DNA from: an uncultured Roseovarius sp.
GTDB taxonomy: Bacteria; Pseudomonadota; Alphaproteobacteria; Rhodobacterales; Rhodobacteraceae
DNA length: 64,000 bases
NCBI GenBank assembly: GCA_934501475.1
Contig: CAKSUL010000003.1
Coordinates: forward strand, 1-64,000
Direction: 5' to 3'
The notes below the pieces were generated by a model. That model was given only the letters and a program-made list of their open reading frames with translations, ran no database searches and was not told the origin of the DNA. How positions within the stretch are numbered: the first letter of the stretch is position 1; the number at the start of each line of letters is the position of its first letter. Both the position numbers and the translations under genes were made by a program. Positions 36,742 to 45,039 of the stretch are shown in pieces.

Positions 36742-37395
36742 TCAAAATGAGCGCCACAGCCCCAGCTTGAGGCCATAGCGCGGCGCATTGATCAGCCCGG
36801 CCGTCACCCCCAGTTCCAGGTGGCGGCCGGGTTTTCGTTCAAACACGATGGATTGCACGACGCGCAGATAGTCGGGATTGCGCATCTCTCCGCCCTGTTG
36901 CAGTTGCAGTATCAGCTTGGTGCGCGCGCCGCTGTTGATGCCGATGGTGAAATCGGTGCTCAGGTCCATGCTGGCATCTTCGATCGAGAATCCGGCCTTG
37001 CCGTCGATGCTGAACCACCCGCTGCGCCCCAGCAGTTGCAGGCTCTGGCCCACGGAGACGCCGTGGCGATAGATCGGTTCACTGTCGATCACGCCCATCG
37101 AGAACTCCATCGACAGCCGCGTCTGCGGCCGCCCGATCACCCGCACCGGCATCACCGCAAAGGCCATCGCCTTGTGATAGCCGTTTTCATCCCCGCCCAG
37201 ATCCAGACCCAGCGTCAGGTCGTCGCGCATGCCGTATTCCGCAAAGATCCCGGTATAGACCCGCGCCGCGCCGCTTTGTTCGGGGTCTTCGCCGGTGACA
37301 TGCCATGAGATGAACCCGCTGCCCTTGTCGCGCAGCCACGGCCCGGCCTGGGCCGGCGTGGACAGCATGAGAAGGCACAGCAAGAGACGCATCAT
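36742..37395 (-). CDS. Exported outer-membrane-like protein
   Basis: A 217-residue protein with a signal peptide (MMRLLLCLLMLSTPAQAGPW). The mature chain alternates in short amphipathic strands (YGMRDDLTLGLDLGGDENG, RLSMEFSMGVIDSEP, ARTKLILQLQQGGE) and ends KLGLWRSF with a terminal Phe, typical of small outer-membrane beta barrels. The start at 37395 has AAGGAAAT in front. It converges on the GhsB-like gene, leaving only 4 bases between the stops. Function unknown. Confidence 0.72.
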   Translation of the reverse strand: MMRLLLCLLMLSTPAQAGPWLRDKGSGFISWHVTGEDPEQSGAARVYTGIFAEYGMRDDLTLGLDLGGDENGYHKAMAFAVMPVRVIGRPQTRLSMEFSMGVIDSEPIYRHGVSVGQSLQLLGRSGWFSIDGKAGFSIEDASMDLSTDFTIGINSGARTKLILQLQQGGEMRNPDYLRVVQSIVFERKPGRHLELGVTAGLINAPRYGLKLGLWRSF

Positions 37396-37507
37396 TTTGC
37401 CAATTTCCTTAATAATGGTAAACCAGTGGTTAATTTTTCTTTCTGATTTGCTGATTTGCGCGACGCTGCTAAGATGATGTGAATGCAGGGATGAAAGTGA
37501 GGATGCG

Positions 37508-37828
37508 ATGCCACATATTGCCCAGTCCAAGGACTATCAGACCGTCATCACCACCTTCGAGATGACGCCCGGCACCTGTCAGGACCTTCTGGACGAGTTG
37601 ACCGAGGCCTATGAGGTCTTCATCTCGAAACAGCCGGGATTCATCGCCGCGGGCCTGCATGTGAACGATGCCCAGACCCGGGTCGCCAATTATTCCCAGT
37701 GGAAACGGCGCGAGGATTTTCAGGCGATGCTGCGCACGCAGGAAATGCGCACCCGCAACCGGCGCATTCACGCCCTGTGCAAGAGTTTCGAGCCGGTGAT
37801 GTATGACGTCGTGCGCACTTTCGACTGA
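37508..37828 (+). CDS. Antibiotic biosynthesis monooxygenase (ABM) fold protein
   Basis: A 106-residue ferredoxin-like alpha/beta protein of the ABM type: a first strand YQTVITTFEMTPG, a helix LLDELTEAYEVFISKQPGF, a second strand IAAGLHVND, then RVANYSQWKRREDFQAML with the conserved Asn/Trp pattern. Members are small monooxygenases, heme-degrading enzymes or quinol-modifying proteins, often involved in stress. The substrate is not clear. The USP gene follows, with an FNR-like box overlapping this stop codon. Confidence 0.8.
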   Translation: MPHIAQSKDYQTVITTFEMTPGTCQDLLDELTEAYEVFISKQPGFIAAGLHVNDAQTRVANYSQWKRREDFQAMLRTQEMRTRNRRIHALCKSFEPVMYDVVRTFD

Positions 37829-37838
37829 CCTGGATCAA
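37825..37838. promoter_or_regulatory. Imperfect FNR-type box before universal stress gene
   Basis: CTGACCTGGATCAA matches TTGAT-N4-ATCAA at 8 of 10 defined positions, with a perfect right half. It lies 65 bases upstream of the USP start and overlaps the preceding stop codon. Control by oxygen is plausible but less sure than for the perfect box at 5807. Confidence 0.4.
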
Positions 37839-37903
37839 TGCGGTTGGGGTGGTTCTGGCGCAAGGTAGCGCTTTGACCCCCGAAGCCCTGACAGGAGACG
37901 ACG

Positions 37904-38311
37904 ATGTATAAACATGTTCTGGTCCCGATTTCATTCGAGGAAGAGAGTTTTTCGGTGCGCGCATTGGACGCCGCGCAGGTTCTGGCGAACAAGGGCGCAG
38001 ATATCACCCTGTTGCATGTGTTCGAAGCGATCCCGGCCCATGCCATGGGCTATCTGCCGGAGAACTACGCAACCGAACGGCGCGGCGCGATCCTGTCGGA
38101 ACTCAAGCTGATGGCGTCGAAACTGCCCAATGCCGTGGCCAGGGTGGTGACCGGCCATGCCAGCCGCGCGATCCTGGATTTCGCCGCCGAGAACGGCGTT
38201 GACTGCATCGTGGTGGCCAGCAACCAGCCGGGGATGCAGGATCTGTTGCTGGGCTCGACCGCGGCCAGGGTGGTGCGCCATGCCAGATGCGCGGTGCATG
38301 TGCTGCGCTGA
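37904..38311 (+). CDS. Universal stress protein, UspA family
   Basis: A 135-residue single-domain Usp protein: MYKHVLVPISFEE begins the first strand, ITLLHVFEAIP the second, and the end DCIVVASNQPGMQDLLLGSTAARVVRHARCAVHVLR carries the nucleotide-binding loop, in which the first Gly of the usual G-x-x-G is replaced (S-N-Q-P-G). ATP binding is therefore uncertain. A good ribosome-binding site (ACAGGAGACG) precedes the ATG. The imperfect FNR-like box upstream would fit induction at low oxygen, as known for several Usp genes. Confidence 0.9.
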   Translation: MYKHVLVPISFEEESFSVRALDAAQVLANKGADITLLHVFEAIPAHAMGYLPENYATERRGAILSELKLMASKLPNAVARVVTGHASRAILDFAAENGVDCIVVASNQPGMQDLLLGSTAARVVRHARCAVHVLR

Positions 38312-38339
38312 GGCGGGCGCGCGCTGACGGGCGGGGGCC

Positions 38340-39644
38340 TCAGACGCCCAACCGGTCGCGCAGCGCGAACCACGTCATCGCCAGCACCAATAGCGGCGTG
38401 CGCAGCCCGCCCCCCCCCGGAAAGCGCGGCGCAGGCACGCGCGCCATGGTGTCAAACCCGCTGGCCTCACCCATGATGGCCTGTGCCATCAATTGCCCGG
38501 CATGGGTCGCCGTGCCCACCCCGTGCCCCGAATAGCCCGACGCCGACAGCATGTTGGGTGCCAGCCGCGCCAGATAGGGCATCCGTTTGAGCGTGATGCC
38601 CAATGTGCCGCCCCATGCGTAATCGATCCGGGTGTCGGCCAGATGCGGGAAGATCTCAAGCATCGGCTTGCGCACGGTCTTGATGATGTCCTTGGGAAAC
38701 CGATAGCCATAGCTTTCGCCGCCGCCGAACAGCAGGCGCTTGTCATGGCTGAGGCGAAAGTAATTCACCACGAATTTCGTATCCGCCACCGCCACGTCCC
38801 GTGCCAGAACCCGCTCTGCGGCGTCGCCCAGCGGTTCGGTCGCCACGATGAAATTGTTGATCGGCATCACGCGGGCCGCCACCTGCGGGTTCAGCCTGCC
38901 CAGATAGCCGTTGCAGGCCAGAATGACATGATCCGCCTCGACATGGCCATGGCCGGTCTGCACCACGGCGCGCGCGCCCGGTTTTATGTGATGCACCAGT
39001 GAGCGCTCAAAAATCCGCACGCCGGCCTTGTGCGCCGCGCGCGCCAGCCCAAGCGCGTAGGCCAGCGGATGCAGATGCGCCGCCCCCATATCGAGAGTGC
39101 CGCCGTGATAGGCCGGTGAGGGGCAGAGCGCGGCAAATTCCCCGGCATCCATTTTCTGGATCTCACCATAGCCATATTGGGCCGCCAGATGATCGGCCTC
39201 GGCATGTTCCTCGGCCATTTCGCGGGCGGAAAAACAGGCATGGGCCACGCCGGGTTTGAGGTGGCACTCAATTTCATGCTTTGCGATCAGGGATTTGACC
39301 AATGCCTTGGCGTCTTCGGCCATGTCCCACAGCCGCGCCGCATCGTCGCGCCCCATCAGCCGCTCAAGCGCCGCCTGTCCCATGCGCTGCCCGCTGCCCA
39401 ACTGGCCGCCATTGCGCCCCGAGGCACCGAATCCGACGCGATGCGCCTCGATCAGGACCACGTCCAGCCCCGCCTCGGCCAGGTGCAGCGCCGCCGAAAG
39501 GCCGGTATAGCCCGCGCCGATCACGCAGACATCCGCGCGCGCGCTGCCCTTGAGGGTGGGAAACGCCTCCAGGGGCCGCGCCGTGGCGGTATACCAGCTG
39601 TCTGGATAGGCCCCGGCGCGGTCATTGGCGTAAAGCAGATCCAT
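38340..39644 (-). CDS. puuB: FAD-dependent gamma-glutamylputrescine oxidase type enzyme
   Basis: A 434-residue FAD oxidoreductase of the DAO family. The N-terminal DVCVIGAGYTGLSAALHLAEAG is the dinucleotide-binding fold, and GFGASGRNGGQLGSGQR the second FAD contact found in PuuB-like enzymes. The C-terminus WGGTLGITLKRMPYL then SGYSGHGVGTATHAG is typical. PuuB oxidises gamma-glutamylputrescine to the aldehyde. It follows the glutamine-synthetase-like gene by 3 bases, so they form an operon with the amidotransferase. Oxidation of another gamma-glutamylamine or amino acid is possible. Confidence 0.82.
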   Translation of the reverse strand: MDLLYANDRAGAYPDSWYTATARPLEAFPTLKGSARADVCVIGAGYTGLSAALHLAEAGLDVVLIEAHRVGFGASGRNGGQLGSGQRMGQAALERLMGRDDAARLWDMAEDAKALVKSLIAKHEIECHLKPGVAHACFSAREMAEEHAEADHLAAQYGYGEIQKMDAGEFAALCPSPAYHGGTLDMGAAHLHPLAYALGLARAAHKAGVRIFERSLVHHIKPGARAVVQTGHGHVEADHVILACNGYLGRLNPQVAARVMPINNFIVATEPLGDAAERVLARDVAVADTKFVVNYFRLSHDKRLLFGGGESYGYRFPKDIIKTVRKPMLEIFPHLADTRIDYAWGGTLGITLKRMPYLARLAPNMLSASGYSGHGVGTATHAGQLMAQAIMGEASGFDTMARVPAPRFPGGGGLRTPLLVLAMTWFALRDRLGV

Positions 39645-39647
39645 GGA

Positions 39648-41006
39648 TCACACGTTCAGCAACAGATGCTCGCGCTCCCAGGGGGAAATAACCTGCAGGA
39701 ATTCCTCGTATTCGGTGCGTTTCACGATCGAATAGACCCGCGCGAATTCAGTTCCCAGCATTTCGTGCAGTTGTGTCGCCTCATCGAACAGGTCCAGCGC
39801 GTCGCCCAGAACGCGCGGGATGTCACCGTCGCCCTCATAGGCGTCGCCCTTGAATTCGGGCGCGGGCATCTGCGCGGCCTCCAGCCCCAGCAATCCGCAG
39901 GCCAGACTGGCCGCGATCGCAAGGTAGGGGTTGCAATCCATCCCCGCCAGCCGGTTTTCCACCCGCCGCGATCCGGCCCCGGAGATCGGGATGCGGATGC
40001 CGGTGGTGCGGTTGTCGCGCGCCCATTCCAGGTTGATCGGCGCCGCGTGATCCTTGACATAGCGCCGATAGGAATTGACGTAGGGGGCCATCACCGCAAT
40101 CGCGGCGGGCATGTGGTTTTGCAGCCCGGCGATGAAGTGATAGAAGGCGTCGGTTTCCGTGCCGTTCTTGCCGGCAAAGATGTTCTTGCCGGTCTTGCTG
40201 TTCAGGACCGAGTGGTGGATATGCATCGAGCTGCCCGGCTCGTCCTCGATCGGTTTGGCCATGAAGGTGGCAAAGCAATCATGGCGCAGCGCCGCCTCGC
40301 GGATCAGGCGCTTGAAATAGAACACCTCATCGGCCAGTTGGATCGGATCGCCATGCGCCAGGTTGATTTCCAACTGTCCGGCGCCGCCCTCCTGGGTGAT
40401 GCCGTCGATCTCAAAGCCCTGCGCCTCGGCGAAATCATAGATGTCGTCGATCACCGGGCCGAATTCATCCACCGCCGTCATCGAATAGGCCTGCCGTGCG
40501 GCGGCGGGGCGTCCCGAGCGGCCCATCATCGGCTTGATCTCTTGCGCGGGGTCGATATTGCGCGCCACCAGGTAGAATTCCATCTCGGGTGCGATCACCG
40601 GGGTCAGGCCGCGATCCGTATACAGCTTGACCACCCGGCGCAGCACGTTGCGCGGGCTGAACGGGATCGGCACACCTTCGCTGTCAAAGGCGTCATGGAT
40701 CACCTGCAGGGTCCAGTCGCCGGTCCAGGGCGCGGCGGTGGCGGTGCTCATGTCGGGGTAGAGAACCATGTCCTGTTCGATGAACCCGCCTTCGCCCGCC
40801 GCCTCGCCCCAGTCGCCGGTGATGGTCTGGAAAAAGATCGAATCGGGCAGGTGGAAATAATTCTGCTTGGCGAATTTGGTGGCCGGAACGGCCTTGCCGC
40901 GCGCAATGCCGGGCAGGTCCGAGATGATGCACTCGACCTCGTCCAGGCGTCTGCCTTCCAGATAGGCCTTCGCGGCCTCGGGCAGGTTTTTCATGACATC
41001 GTCCAT
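39648..41006 (-). CDS. puuA: Glutamine synthetase family, probable gamma-glutamylputrescine synthetase
   Basis: A 452-residue enzyme of the glutamine synthetase family. It has the N-terminal beta-grasp (DEVECIISDLPGIARGKAVP) and the catalytic domain with APEMEFYLV, GGAGQLEINLAHGD, ATFMAKP and NRTTGIRIPISGAGSRRVENR. PuuA-type members ligate glutamate to putrescine or other amines rather than ammonia. Its 5' end abuts the amidotransferase gene (1-base overlap at 41006) and its 3' end is 3 bases from the puuB-like gene. Operon context makes polyamine use the best guess. Confidence 0.85.
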   Translation of the reverse strand: MDDVMKNLPEAAKAYLEGRRLDEVECIISDLPGIARGKAVPATKFAKQNYFHLPDSIFFQTITGDWGEAAGEGGFIEQDMVLYPDMSTATAAPWTGDWTLQVIHDAFDSEGVPIPFSPRNVLRRVVKLYTDRGLTPVIAPEMEFYLVARNIDPAQEIKPMMGRSGRPAAARQAYSMTAVDEFGPVIDDIYDFAEAQGFEIDGITQEGGAGQLEINLAHGDPIQLADEVFYFKRLIREAALRHDCFATFMAKPIEDEPGSSMHIHHSVLNSKTGKNIFAGKNGTETDAFYHFIAGLQNHMPAAIAVMAPYVNSYRRYVKDHAAPINLEWARDNRTTGIRIPISGAGSRRVENRLAGMDCNPYLAIAASLACGLLGLEAAQMPAPEFKGDAYEGDGDIPRVLGDALDLFDEATQLHEMLGTEFARVYSIVKRTEYEEFLQVISPWEREHLLLNV

Positions 41007-41683
41007 CAGGAACTCCGTTTGAGGAAATCGGCCATGCGATCGGCCAGGGTCTGGGCGTCGACCGGCGCATCCAGACGTTCGGTTGCGGCGTCCAGCAGCG
41101 CATCGGGCACGGTGCCGCGCCCGCGCGTGCGGATCAGCCGGTCCATCATCTCAGAGGTGAATTCCGGGTGCGGTTGCACGCTGAACACCTTGTCTCCATA
41201 GAGCAATGCAGCGGTGTCGCAAAACGCGCTGCTGCCGATCACCTCGGCACCCTCGGGCACCTTGACCACCTGATCCTGATGCCACGCGTTCAGCGTCACG
41301 CTCTGGCCGTCGATCTCGTATTGCGTGGGTCCGACGACCCAGCCGCCGCTGAATTTCTCGACCTTGCCACCAAGGGCCTGCGCGATGATCTGATGGCCGA
41401 AACAGACCCCGACCATCGGGCGGCCATCGCGGTAGATCGCGCGGATCAGATCCTCAAGCGGCGCGATCCAGTCGTGATCCTCATAGGCGCCGTGTTTGGA
41501 CCCGGTGATCAGCCATGCATCGGCCGAATCGGGACCATCGGGAAAGACGCCGTCAACCACGGCGTAGGTGTCATAGCTCAGCCCATGCCCCTCAAGCAGG
41601 CGGGCGAACATCGTGTCATAATCACCCAGTGCAGGGATGATGGTGTCGGGCGCGTGCCCGGTCAGTAAAATGCCGACTTTCAT
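41006..41683 (-). CDS. Class I glutamine amidotransferase-like protein in polyamine operon
   Basis: A 225-residue protein with the triad of class I amidotransferases: nucleophile in MVGVCFGHQIIAQALGG and His-Glu in FSVQPHPEFTSE. The beginning MKVGILLTGHAPDTII and WLITGSKHGAYEDHDWI belong to the stand-alone GATase type. In this operon it could release glutamate from gamma-glutamyl products, as PuuD does in E. coli, although PuuD belongs to a different peptidase C26 group. It is the first gene of the puuA-puuB unit and the palindrome at 41797 lies 114 bases upstream. Confidence 0.82.
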   Translation of the reverse strand: MKVGILLTGHAPDTIIPALGDYDTMFARLLEGHGLSYDTYAVVDGVFPDGPDSADAWLITGSKHGAYEDHDWIAPLEDLIRAIYRDGRPMVGVCFGHQIIAQALGGKVEKFSGGWVVGPTQYEIDGQSVTLNAWHQDQVVKVPEGAEVIGSSAFCDTAALLYGDKVFSVQPHPEFTSEMMDRLIRTRGRGTVPDALLDAATERLDAPVDAQTLADRMADFLKRSS

Positions 41684-41796
41684 CGTTTCTCCAACATGCC
41701 TGTCGCGGATTTTGCCGTTCGGGAAAATGCCGGATGGGCTGGTGTTCCTGTGTTGCTGTCCGTGATGTGCCGCCTGCGCGTCTGGCGCAGAAAGCG

Positions 41797-41812
41797 TAAT
41801 TTGATCAAATTA
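41797..41812. promoter_or_regulatory. 16-bp palindrome upstream of polyamine operon
   Basis: TAATTTGATCAAATTA is a perfect palindrome in otherwise GC-rich sequence, 114 bases upstream of the amidotransferase start and 58 bases downstream of the second glutamine-synthetase gene's stop. It is probably the operator of a polyamine- or amine-responsive regulator that is not encoded in the window. Confidence 0.6.
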
Positions 41813-41869
41813 AGCGTAGCCGAGGCCGCGCATCCGAACAAGGGGGTTTCAGAGCTGCGTTTGTCGATT

Positions 41870-43186
41870 CTAAACCTTTTCCAGATAGGTGATCCAGTGC
41901 CTTTCGGTCGGGATCTCACCCATGCGGCGCAACTCCTGGCGTTTGGTCATGACCAGGTTTTTGATCATGTGCGGGCCGAAGATGGCCGCGATGGCGGGCG
42001 AGGTTTCGAACAGATCGATCGCGCTGGCCCAGTCGGTGGCCATTTGCGGCAGATCCTTGTCATAGGCGCTGCCGCGCATCGCCGGTCCGGGATCGGCGCC
42101 GGAATCGATCCCGTTCATGGCGGCGCCCAGAATCACCGCAAAGCTGAGATAGGGGTTGATGTCGCCGCCGGCAACGCGGTGCTCGATGCGGCGCGCGCGC
42201 GGTGCGCCACCGGGAACGCGGATCGCGGCGGTGCGGTTCTCATAGGCCCAGCAGATCGACGTGGGCGCGTGGGCACCGGGCACCATGCGCTCATAGCTGT
42301 TGGCATGGGGGCAAAAGATCAGCGTCGAGTCCGCCATCGCCTCAAGGCAGCCGGCAATCGCCGCGCGCAGCGTGTCGCTGCCCTTGGGCGTGCCATCGTC
42401 GAATATGTTCGCGCCGTCCCGGTCCAGCACGGAAAAATGCATGTGCATCCCGTTGCCCGCATCCTCGGGAAAGGGTTTGGCCATGAAGGTCGCGGCAAAC
42501 CCCCGCTGGCGCGCCAGCCCGCGGATCAGTGCCTTGAAGAACCAGGTATCGTCGGCGGCGCGCAGCGCGTCCTGATGGTTCAGCGTGATCTCGAACTGGC
42601 CGACGCCGGATTCCGAGGTGGCGGTCTGCGCCTCGATCCCCATGGCCGCGCAGCCCTCGTAAAGCGCCGAGAGGAAATCATCGAACGCGTCCATCTGGCT
42701 GAGCGACAGGATCTCGGAGCCGTCGATTCGCCGCCCGTTGCGCGGGTCATGCACATGTTTCAGGATGTCGGCGCTGTCATCCACCAGCGTGAATTCCAGC
42801 TCGGTCGAGGCGATCACCTGCCAGCCGCGCGCCTCATAGCGCTCAAGCACCCGGCGCAGCGCATGGCGCGGGTCGCCCTCAAACGGGCGGCCATCCTCGT
42901 GATACATCTGCATCGGCACCAATGGCTGCGCCGAACCCAGCCAGGGCAGGGGCATCGGGCCGCGCGAGGTGGGGCGCAGTATGCCATCGGCATCGCCGGA
43001 TTCAAACACCAGCGGGCTGTCCTCGATATCGGCCCCCTTGATGTCGACATTCAGCACCGAAAGCGGCATCCGCACGGCACCTTCCTCCAGCGTGGCGGCG
43101 TAGGCGCCGGGCACGCGTTTGCCCCGCATCTGGCCGTTGAGGTCGCAGGCCGCGACGCGGAAGGTGGCGTATTCACTCAGATACAT
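41870..43186 (-). CDS. Second glutamine synthetase family protein
   Basis: A 438-residue member of the glutamine synthetase family, clearly paralogous to the gene at 39648-41006 but divergent. It has VIASTELEFTLVDDS, ESGVGQFEITLNHQD, ATFMAKPFPEDAGNGMHMHFS and ENRTAAIRVPGGAPRARRIEHR, the ATP and metal-binding segments. The N-terminal half aligns with the gamma-glutamylamine ligase group rather than ammonia-assimilating GlnA. It reads in the same direction as the puu operon but ends 186 bases before it, with the palindrome between. Substrate unknown. Confidence 0.83.
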   Translation of the reverse strand: MYLSEYATFRVAACDLNGQMRGKRVPGAYAATLEEGAVRMPLSVLNVDIKGADIEDSPLVFESGDADGILRPTSRGPMPLPWLGSAQPLVPMQMYHEDGRPFEGDPRHALRRVLERYEARGWQVIASTELEFTLVDDSADILKHVHDPRNGRRIDGSEILSLSQMDAFDDFLSALYEGCAAMGIEAQTATSESGVGQFEITLNHQDALRAADDTWFFKALIRGLARQRGFAATFMAKPFPEDAGNGMHMHFSVLDRDGANIFDDGTPKGSDTLRAAIAGCLEAMADSTLIFCPHANSYERMVPGAHAPTSICWAYENRTAAIRVPGGAPRARRIEHRVAGGDINPYLSFAVILGAAMNGIDSGADPGPAMRGSAYDKDLPQMATDWASAIDLFETSPAIAAIFGPHMIKNLVMTKRQELRRMGEIPTERHWITYLEKV

Positions 43187-43247
43187 TACGGATTGTCCCT
43201 TGATTTCGCCGCAAGGATTTACCGAATGACCGGCGGGCGCAACTTAA

Positions 43248-43257
43248 ATTTGCAAAT
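43248..43257. promoter_or_regulatory. TTTGCAAA-type box upstream of second glutamine-synthetase gene
   Basis: ATTTGCAAAT is a perfect 10-bp palindrome that contains TTTGCAAA, the same element found at the pcc promoters. It lies 62 bases upstream of the start at 43186. It may be a PccR-type site or the site of another regulator with a similar motif. Confidence 0.4.
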
Positions 43258-43270
43258 CCGCAAGGGGACG

Positions 43271-44050
43271 TCACGGCGCGCCGTCAATGCGCGCGCCCGC
43301 GGGCGGGGGCGGTGTCGGAACCGCCAGATAGGCCGCGGCGGGCATGCGGACAATACCACGCAGGCCCAGAGTGGCGCGGACCTGCGCGGGCAGGGACGCA
43401 AAGGCGGCGGTGATGGCGGCGAAATGCCTCTCGGGGTCGCGCCCCGGCGCGGTGATATAGGGCAGGGCGGGCGTGGGCGGCGTTTCCTCCACCACCCTGA
43501 GCGTGCGGGCCATGTCGCAGTGGCGTTGCAGCAATGTCCAGCTCAGGATGTCGATCCCGGCGATATCGGCCTGTCCTGTCGCCACGGCGCGGATCGATGC
43601 GGCGTGCGCCCCGGTCTCGATCGACGCGCCAAAGCGCAGGCCGCGTATGCGCGCGTGATCTTGCGGCGCGGCCCAGCCGCTTTGGGACATTGGATCATTG
43701 AAGGCCAGACGCGCACCTGCGAATTGCGCCAGATCGCGGCGCGCATCATCACGGCGCGCCACCATGACGGTGCTGTAATAGCCCGCCGGCAGATGCGCCA
43801 GATCCAGCACCGGCGCGCCGATCAGCGTCACCCGCCCATGCAATCGCGTGCGATAGGGATAGCCGCAGGTCTGTGACAGGATCAGATCGGGGCTTTGCCA
43901 GTGATCCCAGGGATCGCCGCCACGGCACAGCGCCTGCGGGCCCTCACCCAATACGGCCCGTATCGCCGACCAGAGCGCATCATTTCCCGCGCGCGTCTCG
44001 GGCAGGTCATACATCGGCAGGCTGGCGATCAGACCTGCCTGCGCGCTCAT
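43271..44050 (-). CDS. PhnD/transferrin-like substrate-binding domain protein without signal peptide
   Basis: A 259-residue protein of the type II periplasmic binding fold, related to PhnD/SsuA-type phosphonate- or sulfonate-binding proteins (IASLPMYDLPETRAGNDALW, SQTCGYPYRT, YYSTVMVARRDDARRDLAQF, GQADIAGIDILSWTLL). No signal peptide is present: the protein starts directly in the domain, so it is probably cytoplasmic or exported by another route. Its start codon overlaps the stop of the upstream TerB gene by 4 bases. No transporter partner is nearby. Role unknown. Confidence 0.8.
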   Translation of the reverse strand: MSAQAGLIASLPMYDLPETRAGNDALWSAIRAVLGEGPQALCRGGDPWDHWQSPDLILSQTCGYPYRTRLHGRVTLIGAPVLDLAHLPAGYYSTVMVARRDDARRDLAQFAGARLAFNDPMSQSGWAAPQDHARIRGLRFGASIETGAHAASIRAVATGQADIAGIDILSWTLLQRHCDMARTLRVVEETPPTPALPYITAPGRDPERHFAAITAAFASLPAQVRATLGLRGIVRMPAAAYLAVPTPPPPAGARIDGAP

Positions 44051-44484
44051 TTTCCGGTGACCCGCTGACGCGCCAGATTGCTGTCGCGGTCATTGACGCC
44101 CAGCAGATTGGCCGCCAGCCGCAGCAGCGCGTCCTCTTCGTCATCGCGCACCCCGTCCGCCAGCGCCACCTGCCACAGCGCCTCGACCACGCTGACGCGG
44201 TCTTCGTAAGGCACCTTGTCCTTGATCGCGCGGGTGAAACGGACGGTATCGGGGGCGTGGCCCTCAAGGATTTCGGCGTCGCGGCGCAGCGCCTTGGCAT
44301 CGTCATTGCTCAGCTCATAGCGCGCCTCAAGGATGCGGTCGATGCGGATGATCTCATCCGCCGCATAGTCCCCGTCGGTGCGCGCCACGCGCACCAGCAG
44401 CGCGCTCAGCGCCAGCCTGGCGTCGGTTTCGGTCAGTGGATCGGCGGCGGACTGGGTCAGCCTTTTGATGAAATCAGCAAACAT
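44047..44484 (-). CDS. TerB-domain protein, copy 1
   Basis: A 145-residue all-helical protein of the TerB (tellurite resistance) family. It carries the tandem acidic motifs LVRVARTDGDYAADEIIRID and ALADGVRDDEEDALL, the two metal-binding-like repeats of TerB. It overlaps the PhnD-like gene by 4 bases and follows its paralogue at 44525-44962 by 40 bases, so all three genes form an operon. TerB proteins occur at the inner membrane surface in stress complexes. Their biochemical role is unclear. Confidence 0.83.
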   Translation of the reverse strand: MFADFIKRLTQSAADPLTETDARLALSALLVRVARTDGDYAADEIIRIDRILEARYELSNDDAKALRRDAEILEGHAPDTVRFTRAIKDKVPYEDRVSVVEALWQVALADGVRDDEEDALLRLAANLLGVNDRDSNLARQRVTGK

Positions 44485-44524
44485 GGGATCAGATATAGGG
44501 GCGCGTGCACGCCGCGCCAATGGT

Positions 44525-44962
44525 TTAATTCATGTTGGCGCGGGCGCGGGCGGCCTCGCAATCGGCCATGCTCAGCCCGAGGGCGTCGCGCACCTGATCG
44601 ACAACGCGCGATTCGGCCTCATTGGCCACGCCATCGGCCAGCATCACCTGCCACAGCGCCTCATGCGCCTGCACCCGCTGGTCGAATTCGACCGAATCGC
44701 GAATCAGCCGGGCGAATTCACCGGTGTCGGGGGCCTGGGCCTCGATCTTTTCGCAGGTGGCGCGCAGTTTGGCGGCCTCGACCGGGTTCAGCCCGTGCAT
44801 CTGCGCCAAAAGACGGTCGATCAGGCGGATTTCCTCAAAATCATAGGTCTTGTCGGATTTGGCCACTCGCACCATCAGCGCGCCCAATGCCAGGCGTGCA
44901 TCGGGCACCGGCAAGGGGGCCGGCGCGCGTGTGCGAAAGATGTTCAAGATACCCAGTCCCAT
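44525..44962 (-). CDS. TerB-domain protein, copy 2
   Basis: A 145-residue TerB-like protein, the same length as its neighbour and similar along its whole course (LGALMVRVAKSDKTYDFEEI, WQVMLADGVANEAESRVVDQ). The pair probably arose by tandem duplication and has since diverged, mostly outside the two acidic repeats. The N-terminus MGLGILNIFRTRAP is slightly longer and could touch the membrane. It is the first gene of the leftward operon and shares a divergent promoter region with the DUF4274 gene. Confidence 0.83.
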   Translation of the reverse strand: MGLGILNIFRTRAPAPLPVPDARLALGALMVRVAKSDKTYDFEEIRLIDRLLAQMHGLNPVEAAKLRATCEKIEAQAPDTGEFARLIRDSVEFDQRVQAHEALWQVMLADGVANEAESRVVDQVRDALGLSMADCEAARARANMN

Positions 44963-45039
44963 GCTCTCACCTCATCTGTGCAAAACCATATGTACAGAAC
45001 CGCGCGGCAAATGGAATTTGCGCAACGTCTTGTTAATGC

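Noticed and set aside
39177-41201. 674-codon plus-strand frame across the puuA and puuB genes
   Set aside because: Both underlying minus-strand genes have complete family motifs and tight operon spacing. The plus frame shows no domain and spans gene borders.
41696-43876. 726-codon plus-strand frame opposite the second glutamine-synthetase-like gene
   Set aside because: It covers a gap, a glutamine-synthetase gene and part of a PhnD-like gene, has no domain, and the composition is typical of a shadow.
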